From positions 248,001 through 312,000 of the forward strand of contig SPEL01000002.1 of the NCBI GenBank assembly GCA_009360885.1: DNA of 64,000 nucleotides, in the 5' to 3' direction. The translations under genes and the position numbers were made by a program. The notes beneath the pieces were generated by a model. That model was not told the origin of the DNA. It did no database searches and saw only the letters and a program-made list of their open reading frames with translations. This document shows positions 1 through 8,777 of this stretch, in pieces (position 1 is the stretch's first letter; each line of letters begins with the position of its first letter). Source of the DNA: Sphingobium sp. Lineage in GTDB: Bacteria > Pseudomonadota > Alphaproteobacteria > Sphingomonadales > Sphingomonadaceae.

Positions 1-73
1 TAAATACCGTAATTCTTTGTTTTCACTCTAGTATTAGGGGTCATACCCCGCCCAGAAAGGTAAATGGTTAAAC
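1..73 (+). promoter_or_regulatory. rplJ-rplL intergenic leader
   Basis: The window opens with TAA, which could be the stop codon of rplJ, the usual upstream neighbour of rplL; this is inference because nothing lies to the left. A short hairpin, GGGGT at 37-41 paired with ACCCC at 45-49, sits between the two cistrons, followed by AGAAAGG upstream of the rplL start. Such a hairpin could be a processing or attenuation element that sets L7/L12 output relative to L10. Confidence 0.4.
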
Positions 74-448
74 ATGGCTGATATTGAAGCTCTCGTAGAA
101 CAGCTCTCTGCCCTCACCGTCCTCGAAGCTGCTGATCTTTCCAAGGCTCTGGAAGAAAAGTGGGGCGTTTCTGCTGCTGCTGCTGTTGCAGTTGCTGCTG
201 GCCCGGCTGCTGCTGCTGGCCCGGCTGCTGAAGAACAGACCGAATTTGACGTGATCCTCACCGGCGACGGTGGCAAGAAGATCAACGTGATTAAGGAAGT
301 TCGCGCAATCACCGGCCTGGGCCTGACCGAAGCTAAGGCTCTGGTCGAAGGCGCACCGAAGCCGGTTAAGGAAGGCATTGCTAAGGCAGAAGCCGAAGAA
401 CTGAAGAAGAAGCTGGAAGAAGCTGGCGCGACTGTAGAACTGAAGTAA
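74..448 (+). CDS. rplL: 50S ribosomal protein L7/L12
   Basis: L7/L12 forms the flexible multimeric stalk of the 50S subunit and recruits translation GTPases. The 124-residue product has the usual three parts: an N-terminal dimerisation helix region (about 1-34), an Ala/Gly/Pro-rich hinge (about 35-54) and the conserved C-terminal domain with ILTGDGGKK and [16 protein letters not shown]. The hinge contains a tandem GPAAAA repeat that is also a direct repeat in the DNA (GCTGCTGCTGCTGGCCCG twice), a likely place for length changes between strains. The start follows an AGAAAGG site. It is the only gene of the rplJL-rpoBC region visible here; a strong terminator follows instead of rpoB. Confidence 0.98.
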   Translation: MADIEALVEQLSALTVLEAADLSKALEEKWGVSAAAAVAVAAGPAAAAGPAAEEQTEFDVILTGDGGKKINVIKEVRAITGLGLTEAKALVEGAPKPVKEGIAKAEAEELKKKLEEAGATVELK

Positions 449-495
449 TTCAGTTCCGCTATCACGCGGTTCTTTCGGATTTTTCCGAAAAAGAG

Positions 496-525
496 GGGCG
501 GTTCCTACGGGAGCCGTCCTTTTTT
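496..525 (+). terminator. Rho-independent terminator of rplL
   Basis: GGGCGGTTCC (496-505) pairs with GGAGCCGTCC (510-519), ten pairs including two G-T wobbles, and is followed directly by a run of T. This would end most rplJL transcription. The adjoining gene on the right runs on the other strand and converges on it. Confidence 0.85.
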
Positions 526-576
526 GTTGAGGTGATTAATATCCCAGATTTCACTGCTCTGTTACAATGCGGCGGT

Positions 577-1071
577 TCAGGATGCAGGCGGAGAATAAGC
601 AGATAACTGCCGGGCCATCACAGCCGGATCACCATCCTGATTCCAGCGAAACAAAACCAGATGCCAGCGATATGGTGCCGTTCTCGCTGTATATATAAGC
701 CCATCAGCGCCAACCGCTCTCGCTTTATCAGATATATTCCATGTTGACGGACGCTGTCCTGTCAAAAGCTGCGGCTGCCATGGCACGTCTGAATCCGCAG
801 ATGATATACCCAGCATATCGCACGCCGCAGCGTCCCTGATGTCGACAACATATGCCCTTTGGACAATGAGCTGTTGAACAAAGGGAGCCTGATTTCCTGA
901 ACGCGCATGAACTTTCGCTGCATTCCATGCCCATCCGGCGTCGGGCGACATATAGAGCGCTTTTTGCCCATCATGATGATAACGCCCCTCTGGCGCGGCT
1001 GCGCCCCGAAGTATAAACGCTTCATCCCGGTCAAACAGGATGCGAAAAAAGCGACCGGATATCAGTTTCAT
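577..1071 (-). CDS. RES-domain protein, orphan (NAD+ phosphorylase-like)
   Basis: The 164-residue product resembles the RES domain of Xre-RES toxin-antitoxin systems, whose active members degrade NAD+. The recognisable parts are RFFRIL near the N-terminus, EGRYHHDGQKALYMSPDAGW (about 28-47), which matches the family's GRFN..G..LY.S core, and a C-terminal W.LVLFRWN strand. Oddities: the catalytic-type Glu expected shortly after the LYxS strand is not seen (WAWNAA instead), and the usual later Ser is not obvious (GLIYTAR). No Xre/MbcA-type antitoxin lies next to it: upstream is a HAD hydrolase and downstream is the rplL terminator. The start has a strong AGGAGGGGG site. It may be an inactive or diverged RES protein with a housekeeping role. 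Confidence 0.72.
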   Translation of the reverse strand: MKLISGRFFRILFDRDEAFILRGAAAPEGRYHHDGQKALYMSPDAGWAWNAAKVHARSGNQAPFVQQLIVQRAYVVDIRDAAACDMLGISSADSDVPWQPQLLTGQRPSTWNISDKARAVGADGLIYTARTAPYRWHLVLFRWNQDGDPAVMARQLSAYSPPAS

Positions 1072-1145
1072 ATCCCCCTCCTGATTGACAGCGTGCTCCT
1101 TCTTGGCCGCTCCTTCATGGCCTCATCTTACGGTCCTTTACCCCC

Positions 1146-1811
1146 TCACACCCGTGTCCCCAGAAACTCCGCAATGTCACTCCAATGCTCCGCCACCATG
1201 ATGGCACCCGCATCCCGTAGACGCTCTGCATGGCCGGGACGAATATGCGCCCCCGCGCACAGGCCGACCACAATCATATCAGCGGCAACGCCCGCTTTCA
1301 CCCCGGCGACACTATCTTCCACAACCAGACAACGCGCTGGTTCCACCCCTAATCTGTCCGCTGCATGCAGGAACAAATCCGGCGCGGGCTTGCCATTCTC
1401 CACATCCTCTGCGCTGAAAACCCTGTCCGCAAATTCCTCGCTCAGGTCCAGCACATCAAGGCACAGAGTCAAACGATCCATCGCGCTTGATGAAGCAATG
1501 CAATGCGGCAGAAATCGAAATTGCTGAATGAAGTTCAGCGCGCCCGGCACAGGCTGTAACTCGGTTCTGAACCTCTCAAGGGTAGCAGCCTTTACATCAT
1601 CAGCAAAATGGAGCGGTAGCGGCTTATCCACTTTCCCCTCTATCATCGTCACCAACTCCGCCCAGCGCCGCCCCGTATAAAGGTCGACCGACTGTTCCAC
1701 CGTTGTCGGCAGGCCAAGCGCGGTCACATGATCGGCCAAAATGCTGTTTGCCAGAATTTCGCTGTCAGCAATAACGCCATCAAAATCATAGATGACAGCA
1801 GCGATATCCAT
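1146..1811 (-). CDS. HAD-family hydrolase, beta-phosphoglucomutase-like
   Basis: A 221-residue HAD subfamily IA enzyme. Motif I is DFDGV (residues 9-13), motif II is the SSS region near IASSSAMDR, motif III is GKPAPD and motif IV is VVEDSVAGVKAG, with a small helical cap between motifs I and II. The family includes phosphoglycolate phosphatases, beta-phosphoglucomutases and sugar-phosphate phosphatases; DFDGV rather than DxDGT favours the beta-PGM-like group. The substrate cannot be told from sequence. The start has AGGAG seven bases upstream. It lies downstream of the M1 aminopeptidase on the same strand but behind a terminator, so it probably has its own promoter. Confidence 0.88.
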   Translation of the reverse strand: MDIAAVIYDFDGVIADSEILANSILADHVTALGLPTTVEQSVDLYTGRRWAELVTMIEGKVDKPLPLHFADDVKAATLERFRTELQPVPGALNFIQQFRFLPHCIASSSAMDRLTLCLDVLDLSEEFADRVFSAEDVENGKPAPDLFLHAADRLGVEPARCLVVEDSVAGVKAGVAADMIVVGLCAGAHIRPGHAERLRDAGAIMVAEHWSDIAEFLGTRV

Positions 1812-1918
1812 GGCGTTCTCCTAGTCTTTATATGCTGCCTTATGTGACCTGCCTTACCCTTATCTGTCTACCGATTTCATCCTGAAAACAGGGCTGGGCA
1901 TAGAAAAGATGGCGCACA

Positions 1919-1947
1919 GAAAAAGGCGGCACCAACAGCGCCGCCCC
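1919..1947 (-). terminator. Terminator after the M1 aminopeptidase
   Basis: Read on the minus strand, GGCGGC and GCCGCC arms (plus-strand 1925-1930 and 1940-1945) form a GC-rich stem followed by five T. It lies 36 bases past the stop codon of the aminopeptidase. Confidence 0.75.
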
Positions 1948-1982
1948 TTTCTTCATTGTGCCGCAGCCTGTTGCCAGATGTC

Positions 1983-4730
1983 TTATCTGGCCCGACGATT
2001 GGTTTTCCGGTTATCCAGCCAATAAGCGATTTCCGGTTTCACCCGCGCCCATGTCGCGGCCCGCGCCCGCACCGCAGCAATCGCGCGATCCGTCACCTTA
2101 CGCGATTCCGCCGTCTGATACTGGTCAGCATAGGCATTGAGTTTATCCGCCATAGCAAGATCACCCGAGCCACCGCCCAGTCGGGCCACCATCTGATTGC
2201 GGGTCGCAAGGCCCACCAGCTTTTCATAAACGTCCATATGTTTCAGCACGAAATCAACCGCCAGCGCATCATGCTCTATCGCAACAGCACTTACCAATGC
2301 GGCACTGGTCGTCTTGCCCGGTTCATCGGTCAACGCCAGTTTCAGCGCTTCTTCCGCCAGAACCCGGTCTTTTGCCCTGCCCAATATGGTATAGGCCTGC
2401 GCCCGATCCATCGCGGACTGCGTATCATTGGCCATAGTCCGTAACCGGTCCCATGTTGCCTTATCGGCATGTTGGGCCACAATGCCCAGCCAGACATATT
2501 TGAGCGGACCATCAAGCGCTGCCGGGTTAAGGTCCAGCGCATTGAAACGACGACGCGCCTCGGCAACTACGGCCTCATCACCCAGATCACCAAGGGCTGT
2601 GAGCAGGTTCTGCCGCAATAGGGGCGCCTGCGCCGCTTCGCCGCTCTGTGCATCCAGCCCGATCCGCGCCAATGTCGGCGTCAGCTTTGCCGAACCATAA
2701 GCACGAAACCGGCGTTGCATCGCTTCATCGCCATCAAACATCCCATAAGCCGCCTGCATATAGCCGGGTAGTTCCGCCAATACCGCATCGCTCGCACTAT
2801 CAGGCACAGCGTCGATAAGGTCCAGCGCTCGGGTGACAGGCTGATAGCCGCCAAGGCCCAGTTCCCAGTTATCGGCCAGCAGGCCGGTCTGGTCTATCGC
2901 CGCCAATTTGGTGAAATTCTTCGCCAGCGCCGCGACATTTTCCTTGGGGTAGAGCGTGCGATAATAGCCCGCCTGTCCGCTGTTGACGACATAAGTGCCG
3001 CAACCGGGCAATTCCAGACGGCCCGTGCCGTTCAGGACGATTTGCCCCTCGGCCCCGCCGACGACCTGCCCCTTAACAGGCACATGCCATGATTGGGGTG
3101 CCGCGTCTTTAGCTTCCTTTGCGTCGCGGCTGAATTCTCCCTGAGAGAGCGTGATATAGGTGCGACCATTAGCGCATTGGGCGCTTTCCACCTTCACCAG
3201 CGGAATACCCGGCTTTGTCGTAAAATCATGGGCAATGCCTGACAGGCCCTTTGCGCCCGCCTGCTCAATCGCGGACCAGAAATCAGCCGTCACTGTATTT
3301 CCATAGGCATGGCCCTGTATATATGCGCGGATGCCATTTCGCCACACATCCTCACCCGCGAAATTTTCGAGCATAGAGATAACCGCCTCACCCTTTTGAT
3401 AGGTGATCGCGTCAAAAGCCTGTGTGACTTCATCCACCGTTTTGATCTGCTGCACGACCGGATGAGTGGTCGTGTAAGCATCCAGCCCCATGGCGCGTTC
3501 ACGCCCTTCTACGCGGGTCAGGAGCATATCCCATTCGGGCTTCATCTTATCGGTGACTTTGGTGGCCATCCAGCTTGCAAAGCCTTCATTGAGCCACAGA
3601 TCATCCCACCATGCCATCGTCACCAGATCACCAAACCACTGATGCGCCATTTCGTGCGCGGTGATTTCATAAACCCGGCGACGTGCGGCCTCGGTCGTGG
3701 ACTTAGGATCAACCAGAAAGGCCCGCTCAAAAGTGAAAATCGCGCCCCAGTTTTCCATGGCGGAGAAAAACTGGCTCTGCCCCGGACCGGCGACATTATC
3801 GAGCTTCGGCAAAGGATAAACTGTGCCGAAATAGTCATTGAAATAAGGGAGGATTTCTCCGGCAGCATCCAGTGCAAACTGCGCCTTTTCTACATTACCC
3901 TTGCCCGTCACAACGCCCAGCTCCGTCGTGCCGGACATGGCCGTTTTCCGTTCCAGTTCCCCCATGCCGAGGAACAGTAAATAGGTGGACATACGGGGGG
4001 TGGTAGCGAAATGGACCTTTGTGGTACCATCTTTTTCTGCCGTAGTGGAGCGCACCGGCATATTACCGACAGCCATCTGCCCCTGCGGCACAATGACGCT
4101 CAGGTCAAAAGTCGCTTTATAATAAGGCTCATCCCAGCTCGGCACGAAACGACGTGCATCGGGTGCCTCAAACTGGGTAAAAAGCGCACGTTTATCGGCG
4201 CCCGTTGTGTCTTTATAATCCAGCGCGAACAGACCATTGGCCTGCTGGCTGATCGCGCCATCATAAGCGAAGCTCAGCTTATACTGACCGGGTGCCAGTT
4301 CCTTGCCAAAAGTGACAGTGGCTGTCTGAGCCTCTTTATCAACAGTGACGGTGCCCGCCATAGCCTTACCGATGGCGGGCGCAACCTCAGCCGAACGAAA
4401 GCTAATATCGGCGGCATTCAGTGTGATGCTGGCGGTAGGCTGCGCCACGATGATGCTGATCGTTACATCGCCCGAAAACCGCAAATTGGCTGCATCCGGG
4501 CGAACCGTGATTGCATAATGAGTCGGCGTAACACCGCGAGGTAACTGGGTGGTCACATCCCTGATCGGCGCAGCAACGGGGGCCTGAGGCGTAGCCGTAT
4601 CACCGCTGGCTTTTTGCTGCTGGGCCAAAGCCGGTGCGGACAGGCTGGCGAGAGCCAGCGCCACAGGGGCGACCGCCCGATAATATTTATTTCGTTTCAG
4701 TGGTCCAACACTTCCCGGCGAGACTTTCAT
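1983..4730 (-). CDS. Exported M1-family zinc aminopeptidase
   Basis: A 915-residue gluzincin that should remove N-terminal residues from peptides in the periplasm. The signal peptide has the hydrophobic core VAPVALALASLSAPALA, ending near residue 36. The substrate-anchoring SAMENWGAIF matches GAMEN. The zinc site is HEMAHQWFGD (HEMAH at 359-363) with the third ligand Glu in WLNEGFASW, 19 residues after the second His. A long helical ERAP1-like C-terminal domain follows. An upstream in-frame start would add 19 residues, but the ATG at 4730 is preceded by GGAG at suitable distance and gives a proper signal peptide. It appears to be a single gene with its own terminator. Confidence 0.95.
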   Translation of the reverse strand: MKVSPGSVGPLKRNKYYRAVAPVALALASLSAPALAQQQKASGDTATPQAPVAAPIRDVTTQLPRGVTPTHYAITVRPDAANLRFSGDVTISIIVAQPTASITLNAADISFRSAEVAPAIGKAMAGTVTVDKEAQTATVTFGKELAPGQYKLSFAYDGAISQQANGLFALDYKDTTGADKRALFTQFEAPDARRFVPSWDEPYYKATFDLSVIVPQGQMAVGNMPVRSTTAEKDGTTKVHFATTPRMSTYLLFLGMGELERKTAMSGTTELGVVTGKGNVEKAQFALDAAGEILPYFNDYFGTVYPLPKLDNVAGPGQSQFFSAMENWGAIFTFERAFLVDPKSTTEAARRRVYEITAHEMAHQWFGDLVTMAWWDDLWLNEGFASWMATKVTDKMKPEWDMLLTRVEGRERAMGLDAYTTTHPVVQQIKTVDEVTQAFDAITYQKGEAVISMLENFAGEDVWRNGIRAYIQGHAYGNTVTADFWSAIEQAGAKGLSGIAHDFTTKPGIPLVKVESAQCANGRTYITLSQGEFSRDAKEAKDAAPQSWHVPVKGQVVGGAEGQIVLNGTGRLELPGCGTYVVNSGQAGYYRTLYPKENVAALAKNFTKLAAIDQTGLLADNWELGLGGYQPVTRALDLIDAVPDSASDAVLAELPGYMQAAYGMFDGDEAMQRRFRAYGSAKLTPTLARIGLDAQSGEAAQAPLLRQNLLTALGDLGDEAVVAEARRRFNALDLNPAALDGPLKYVWLGIVAQHADKATWDRLRTMANDTQSAMDRAQAYTILGRAKDRVLAEEALKLALTDEPGKTTSAALVSAVAIEHDALAVDFVLKHMDVYEKLVGLATRNQMVARLGGGSGDLAMADKLNAYADQYQTAESRKVTDRAIAAVRARAATWARVKPEIAYWLDNRKTNRRAR

Positions 4731-4887
4731 TATAATTTGCTCCGACACGCAAAAGGACGATGCCAATACGGTATGATATTGCATCAATGGTGCGGAAAAT
4801 GGGCAAATCCCCTCGTTCCGTCAAGCAAGATGACGGCTTTCATCCTGTCAAATGCACTTTCTTTTTGCTTTTCTGGCTGACAAATAT

Positions 4888-5883
4888 TCAGCGTAGAGAG
4901 GCAATGCGCAACATGCGCGGAACCGCGCCCGAAACAATGGAAGCATGGTCTTCCTGCGGCATTTCATAAAATTGTACATGATCCGGCCCAAGACGAGCAG
5001 AAACCAGCTCTGCCATATCGCGCGCGCGCCCAACCATCCGCCGTTTTTTCCGCCGGGCCAATATTTCCGCACTACCGGGCAGGCCAACCTGCCATGGCGG
5101 CAGCGCCTCTTCCCACTCCCCCACCGCAATCATCACCCGTTGCCCGACCAATGGCGCAGCATTTAAGCCGCTGACCAGAGCATCCCAATCCCACCAGAGC
5201 GAAGGGCTTATCGCCGCATAGCAATTAAACAGATCGGGCCGCTGCGTCATCGCCCAAAGGGTGAAATAGCCCCCAAGCGAATGACCAAATACTGTCCGCC
5301 AGCGCGCATCAACCGGATAATGCGCAGAAATAAACGCCAGCACATCCTGTTCTATGAAATCCAGAAAGGCCTCAGCGCCACCGCTGGGTCTCACCCTCTC
5401 AGCCGAGCTGGCAGAAGGTGGTGCTGGCGAAACAGGCGCGGAATTTGTATCTGTCGCATTTGCATCTGTCGCACTGGGCATATCACTGCGTGCGCTGGTG
5501 AAATCCCGATGGCGACGCGCACTATCATATCCCCCGTCACCACCCTCCACAGGACTGGAAATACCTGCAACAATGGCCTGACACACGCCGGTTGCGTCAC
5601 TGCGCCGCGCCAGACGGCCCAGCGCTTCTACGCAAGTGGCGAAGCATCCCCCAGCATCAAGCGCGATAATGACCGGCCACCCGCCAGCGGGGGCATCGCC
5701 GGAAGGCACGTAAAGGTCTATGCAATATTCTTCGCGCCCGTCATGAACAGAACTGATGAGGCCATGACGACTCGTCCCCGGCAAAAAATAGGCCTCAGCC
5801 GGATTTTCCGATGAAAATGCAGGAGAAAAATGCAACGCAGGCACTTGCGATATGCTGTTTCCATTTTCGTGCTTTTGGGTCAT
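4888..5883 (-). CDS. Alpha/beta-hydrolase, siderophore trilactone esterase-like (IroE/Fes type)
   Basis: A 331-residue serine hydrolase related to the esterase family that includes Fes, IroE and BesA, which cut ferric trilactone siderophores to release iron. The nucleophile elbow is GHSLGG (Ser near 200), the catalytic His is in EDHASIV (about 313), and the family's AISPSLWWD follows the elbow. No signal peptide is evident. A Ser/Ala/Thr-rich insert (about residues 125-165) is unusual. GGAGG lies five bases before the ATG at 5883; a second ATG three bases upstream is possible. It is divergent from an iron-type binding protein across a region with a Fur-box-like site, which supports a siderophore role. 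A general esterase remains possible. Confidence 0.78.
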   Translation of the reverse strand: MTQKHENGNSISQVPALHFSPAFSSENPAEAYFLPGTSRHGLISSVHDGREEYCIDLYVPSGDAPAGGWPVIIALDAGGCFATCVEALGRLARRSDATGVCQAIVAGISSPVEGGDGGYDSARRHRDFTSARSDMPSATDANATDTNSAPVSPAPPSASSAERVRPSGGAEAFLDFIEQDVLAFISAHYPVDARWRTVFGHSLGGYFTLWAMTQRPDLFNCYAAISPSLWWDWDALVSGLNAAPLVGQRVMIAVGEWEEALPPWQVGLPGSAEILARRKKRRMVGRARDMAELVSARLGPDHVQFYEMPQEDHASIVSGAVPRMLRIASLR

Positions 5884-5963
5884 CATAGCCTCCTGCCCTA
5901 CGGAATTGCTGACAGATTATGGGGCGCTTTATCTTTTACTTTGCCTTACTGCAAATAGTGGTT

Positions 5964-5982
5964 GCACTTCACAATCATTATC
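5964..5982. promoter_or_regulatory. Candidate Fur-type operator
   Basis: The last ten bases, AATCATTATC, match exactly the right half of the classical 19-bp Fur box; the left half matches only partly (about 13 of 19 overall). It lies in the short divergent region between the esterase and the binding protein, so one bound repressor could control both. Alphaproteobacteria can use Fur, RirA or Irr, so the actual regulator is not certain. Confidence 0.45.
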
Positions 5983-6058
5983 AATTACTGACGTCGCACA
6001 ACGGCATGAAGAAGGCTATAACAAGCCCTCATCCAGTCAGAACAAGGGATATGACATT

Positions 6059-7216
6059 ATGGGGCAGGTGGGCAAAAGAAAAACCCTGATAACCGCGCTT
6101 ATCGCCATCATCGCCGTTGTGGCCATCGCCGCGATTTTCACTAGCCAGCGGACACCAGGCACCTCTGAATCATCTGCGCCAACCAGCCACCTCACTGATG
6201 TGAAGGGCCGGTCCATCACGCTGGATAAGCCCGCCCGCCGTATTGCAATTGACGACAGCCGGTATCTAATCGCCCTGTCCCTCATCCACCCGGACCCGGC
6301 CTCTTTGCTGGTTGCTTGGCCGCAGGACATCAACCGTCTGGGCGAAGAAAAATATCAACAGTTCCTCAAAAAATCGCCGGGCCTTGCTAAGCTACCCAAA
6401 ATCGCCAGTTCCGCAGGCAGCTTTGATATGGAATCGCTGCTGGCGGCGGCTCCTGACGTAGCCCTGTTGTCGCTGGAAAACGGCGTAACGGACGAACAAA
6501 TCAGGCAGGTAGAAGCCGCAGGAATCAAGGTCGTCATTGTTGATTTCTTTGTGAAACCTTTTGATAATCTGGAACGCAGCCTGCTGTTGCTAGGTGCAAT
6601 TACCGGACGCGAAACGCAGGCGAAGGACTTTGCTGCTTTCCGTGCCCAGCGGATGAAGAATATTGCTGACCGTGTTGCCGCCCTGCCCGCCAATGACCGC
6701 CCCACCGTCTTTCTGGAGGCCCATGCCGGTAATGGCCCTGACTGCTGTAACGCCCCCGGAAACGGCAATATCGGTGATTATATCCGTTTTGTCGGCGGAC
6801 ATAATATCGGCGCAGATGTCATCAAAAATTCCTTCGGCAAGCTGAACCTCGAATATGTGATTTCGCGTGATCCGGCCATTTACATCGCCACCGGCGGGCC
6901 ACATCTCGCAAAGGCAGGCGGCTTTGTTCTGGGCGAAGGCTATGATGAGGCGCAGGCCCGTGCATCGCTGGAAAAAGTTGCCGCACGGCGCGGTATATCC
7001 GGCCTCTCTGCGGTGAAACAGGGCCATGCCTATGGCTTTTCCCATCAGCTTATCAATTCACCGCTGGATATTGTCGCGATCGAAACCTTCGCCAAATGGA
7101 TTCACCCGGATAAATTTGCCGACATTGATCCTAAAGCGACCCTGACCGAGATAAATAAGCGTTTTCTTTCTGTGCCTTATGAAGGGGTTTATTGGGTGGA
7201 CCTAAAGCCACGCTGA
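6059..7216 (+). CDS. ABC-transporter periplasmic binding protein, ferric-siderophore type
   Basis: A 385-residue class III binding protein of the FecB/FepB/BtuF type, which delivers ferric siderophores or related ligands to an inner-membrane ABC permease. It has an N-terminal hydrophobic helix (LITALIAIIAVVAIAAIF, about 9-26) without a lipobox or clear cleavage site, so it may stay membrane-anchored. The first lobe begins with DVKGRSITLDKPARRI; then come the AAAPDVALLS region, a long linking helix and the second lobe. A longer in-frame start exists, but this ATG is preceded by AAGGGA. The partner permease and ATPase are not in the window. The YncE-like gene follows after 67 bases, probably in the same transcript. 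Confidence 0.87.
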   Translation: MGQVGKRKTLITALIAIIAVVAIAAIFTSQRTPGTSESSAPTSHLTDVKGRSITLDKPARRIAIDDSRYLIALSLIHPDPASLLVAWPQDINRLGEEKYQQFLKKSPGLAKLPKIASSAGSFDMESLLAAAPDVALLSLENGVTDEQIRQVEAAGIKVVIVDFFVKPFDNLERSLLLLGAITGRETQAKDFAAFRAQRMKNIADRVAALPANDRPTVFLEAHAGNGPDCCNAPGNGNIGDYIRFVGGHNIGADVIKNSFGKLNLEYVISRDPAIYIATGGPHLAKAGGFVLGEGYDEAQARASLEKVAARRGISGLSAVKQGHAYGFSHQLINSPLDIVAIETFAKWIHPDKFADIDPKATLTEINKRFLSVPYEGVYWVDLKPR

Positions 7217-7283
7217 CCCTTTCACCCCTATTCGCCCACAATATTTCGCCCGATTTCTCCAATATCATAAACAGGAGTGAACT

Positions 7284-8690
7284 ATGACCTTGTTAAACAA
7301 CCGGATGAAGAGTGGGCTTGCCCTGCTGGCCGCCGGATCCATGCTGGCGCTGGGCGCACCGATGGCAGCATCGGCCCAGTCGGCCTTTACCACGCTGGAT
7401 AAGACCTCTGCCGCCAATGTGCGCTTTTCCTCCGCAGAACGCGGCAAAGCCATCGAAGCAGGCAGCAGCGTGACCGTTGCTGGCCAGGGCTTCAAGCCCG
7501 GTCAGAAGGTTCAGCTCCTTTATGGTGCAACCCCGCTCGCCGGTGGTGATCTGACCGCTGATGGCGAAGGCAAGCTGACTGGCACCATCACCGTCCCCGC
7601 CAATGCTGTTGCTGGCACGCACCCCATCGTCGTTGTGGCGCAGGGGCCCTATTATGCGACCGTGGCTGACCTCAAAGTATCGCCAACTGTCCCGCTTTCA
7701 GGCCAGCAAAATTACACCCTGACCGAAGCAAAGGCGACCCGTGGCCAATATCAGTCTGCCTACAGCCCGAAAAGCAACGCCCTGTTCGTGACATCTTCGG
7801 TTGGTCGTCCGCCGATCAAGCAATCTGAACTGGTCAAGCTGAATGCCGATACGCTGAAGGTTCTGGCCCGCGTCACGCCGCAGGCTGCCCCTGCAACGGC
7901 TAATGGCCGCGACCCCGGCATCTTCGGCGTTTACGGCATTGCCGTTGACGACAGCAAAGGCACCGTCTGGACCACCAACACCCGCCAGAACACCATTTCG
8001 GTCTATAATCAGGCCGATCTTTCTCTGGTAAAGCAGTTTGAGCCCGGCGCAGTCGGCCACCCGCGTGACGTCGTCATCGTTCCCGGCGCCAACAAGGCCT
8101 ATGTCTCCACATCCGGCAAGGAAGTCGTAGTGGTTGACACCGGCTCGCTTCAGGTGAGCAAGAAAATAGCCCCTGCTTCGCTGAAGCGTGGCGAAGATTT
8201 CGGTGCCGCCAGCCTGTCCTTCAACCCGGCTAAGAACCTCCTCTATGTTGCCAGCATGTCGAATGAGGTTGCCATCATCGACACCCGCACCGACGAAGTG
8301 GTGAAGGTTCTGCCTGTTCCCGGTGCAAAGGGCGTTATCGGCATCGCTGATGACCCACAGACGGGCCGCATCTTCGTTGCATCGCAAGGCAGCGACAACC
8401 TCATCGTGCTGGATGCAGATGGCAAGGTAATCGCCGATACGCCGGTTGGCGCGGGCGCACTCAATGTTGCCTTTGATCCGGTAAAGCGCGTTGCCTATGT
8501 CGCCAACCGCGGTGCCAGCACCATTACCGTTGTCGATGTTGACGGCAAGATCGTGGCCAATCTCGGTCCGGCACCGATGGTGAACCATATTTCCATCGGT
8601 AAGAACGGCACCGTTTATGCGGTGGATAAGTCCGCTGGCATGGCCGAAGGTGGCCTCGACAGCGTTATCCGTATCCGCCCCAAGAAATAA
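7284..8690 (+). CDS. Exported YncE-like beta-propeller protein
   Basis: A 468-residue secreted protein. The signal peptide ends at ASAQS (about residue 32); an Ig-like or adhesin-type domain (about 40-130, VTVAGQGFKPGQKVQLLY) follows, then a propeller of YVTN-style repeats (about 150-465) with units such as NKAYVSTSGKEVVVVDT, KNLLYVASMSNEVAIIDT and RVAYVANRGASTITVVD. YncE-type propellers are iron-regulated in several proteobacteria, which agrees with its position behind the siderophore binding protein. Biochemical function is unknown; the propeller may bind ligand, DNA or a cell-envelope partner. ACAGGAGT precedes the start. Confidence 0.85.
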   Translation: MTLLNNRMKSGLALLAAGSMLALGAPMAASAQSAFTTLDKTSAANVRFSSAERGKAIEAGSSVTVAGQGFKPGQKVQLLYGATPLAGGDLTADGEGKLTGTITVPANAVAGTHPIVVVAQGPYYATVADLKVSPTVPLSGQQNYTLTEAKATRGQYQSAYSPKSNALFVTSSVGRPPIKQSELVKLNADTLKVLARVTPQAAPATANGRDPGIFGVYGIAVDDSKGTVWTTNTRQNTISVYNQADLSLVKQFEPGAVGHPRDVVIVPGANKAYVSTSGKEVVVVDTGSLQVSKKIAPASLKRGEDFGAASLSFNPAKNLLYVASMSNEVAIIDTRTDEVVKVLPVPGAKGVIGIADDPQTGRIFVASQGSDNLIVLDADGKVIADTPVGAGALNVAFDPVKRVAYVANRGASTITVVDVDGKIVANLGPAPMVNHISIGKNGTVYAVDKSAGMAEGGLDSVIRIRPKK

Positions 8691-8710
8691 GCGGACACAG
8701 TGATGAGAGA

Positions 8711-8739
8711 GGGCCGGATATTTTTCCGGCCCTTTTTTT
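8711..8739 (+). terminator. Terminator of the iron module
   Basis: GGGCCGG and CCGGCCC arms around an AT-rich loop are followed by seven T. It lies 20 bases past the propeller stop and separates it from the convergent acyl-CoA dehydrogenase. Confidence 0.88.
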
Positions 8740-8777
8740 ATGCACCCAATATCAGGCAGAGCTGCGAACAAAGCCGG

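Noticed and set aside
180-240. GCTGCTGCTGCTGGCCCG tandem repeat as a mobile or CRISPR-like repeat
   Set aside because: It encodes the normal Ala/Gly/Pro hinge of L7/L12 and occurs as two copies within the gene only.
7698-8771. 357-codon minus-strand frame opposite the YncE-like gene
   Set aside because: Reverse-frame shadow of the repetitive beta-propeller gene, and it runs through that gene's terminator.
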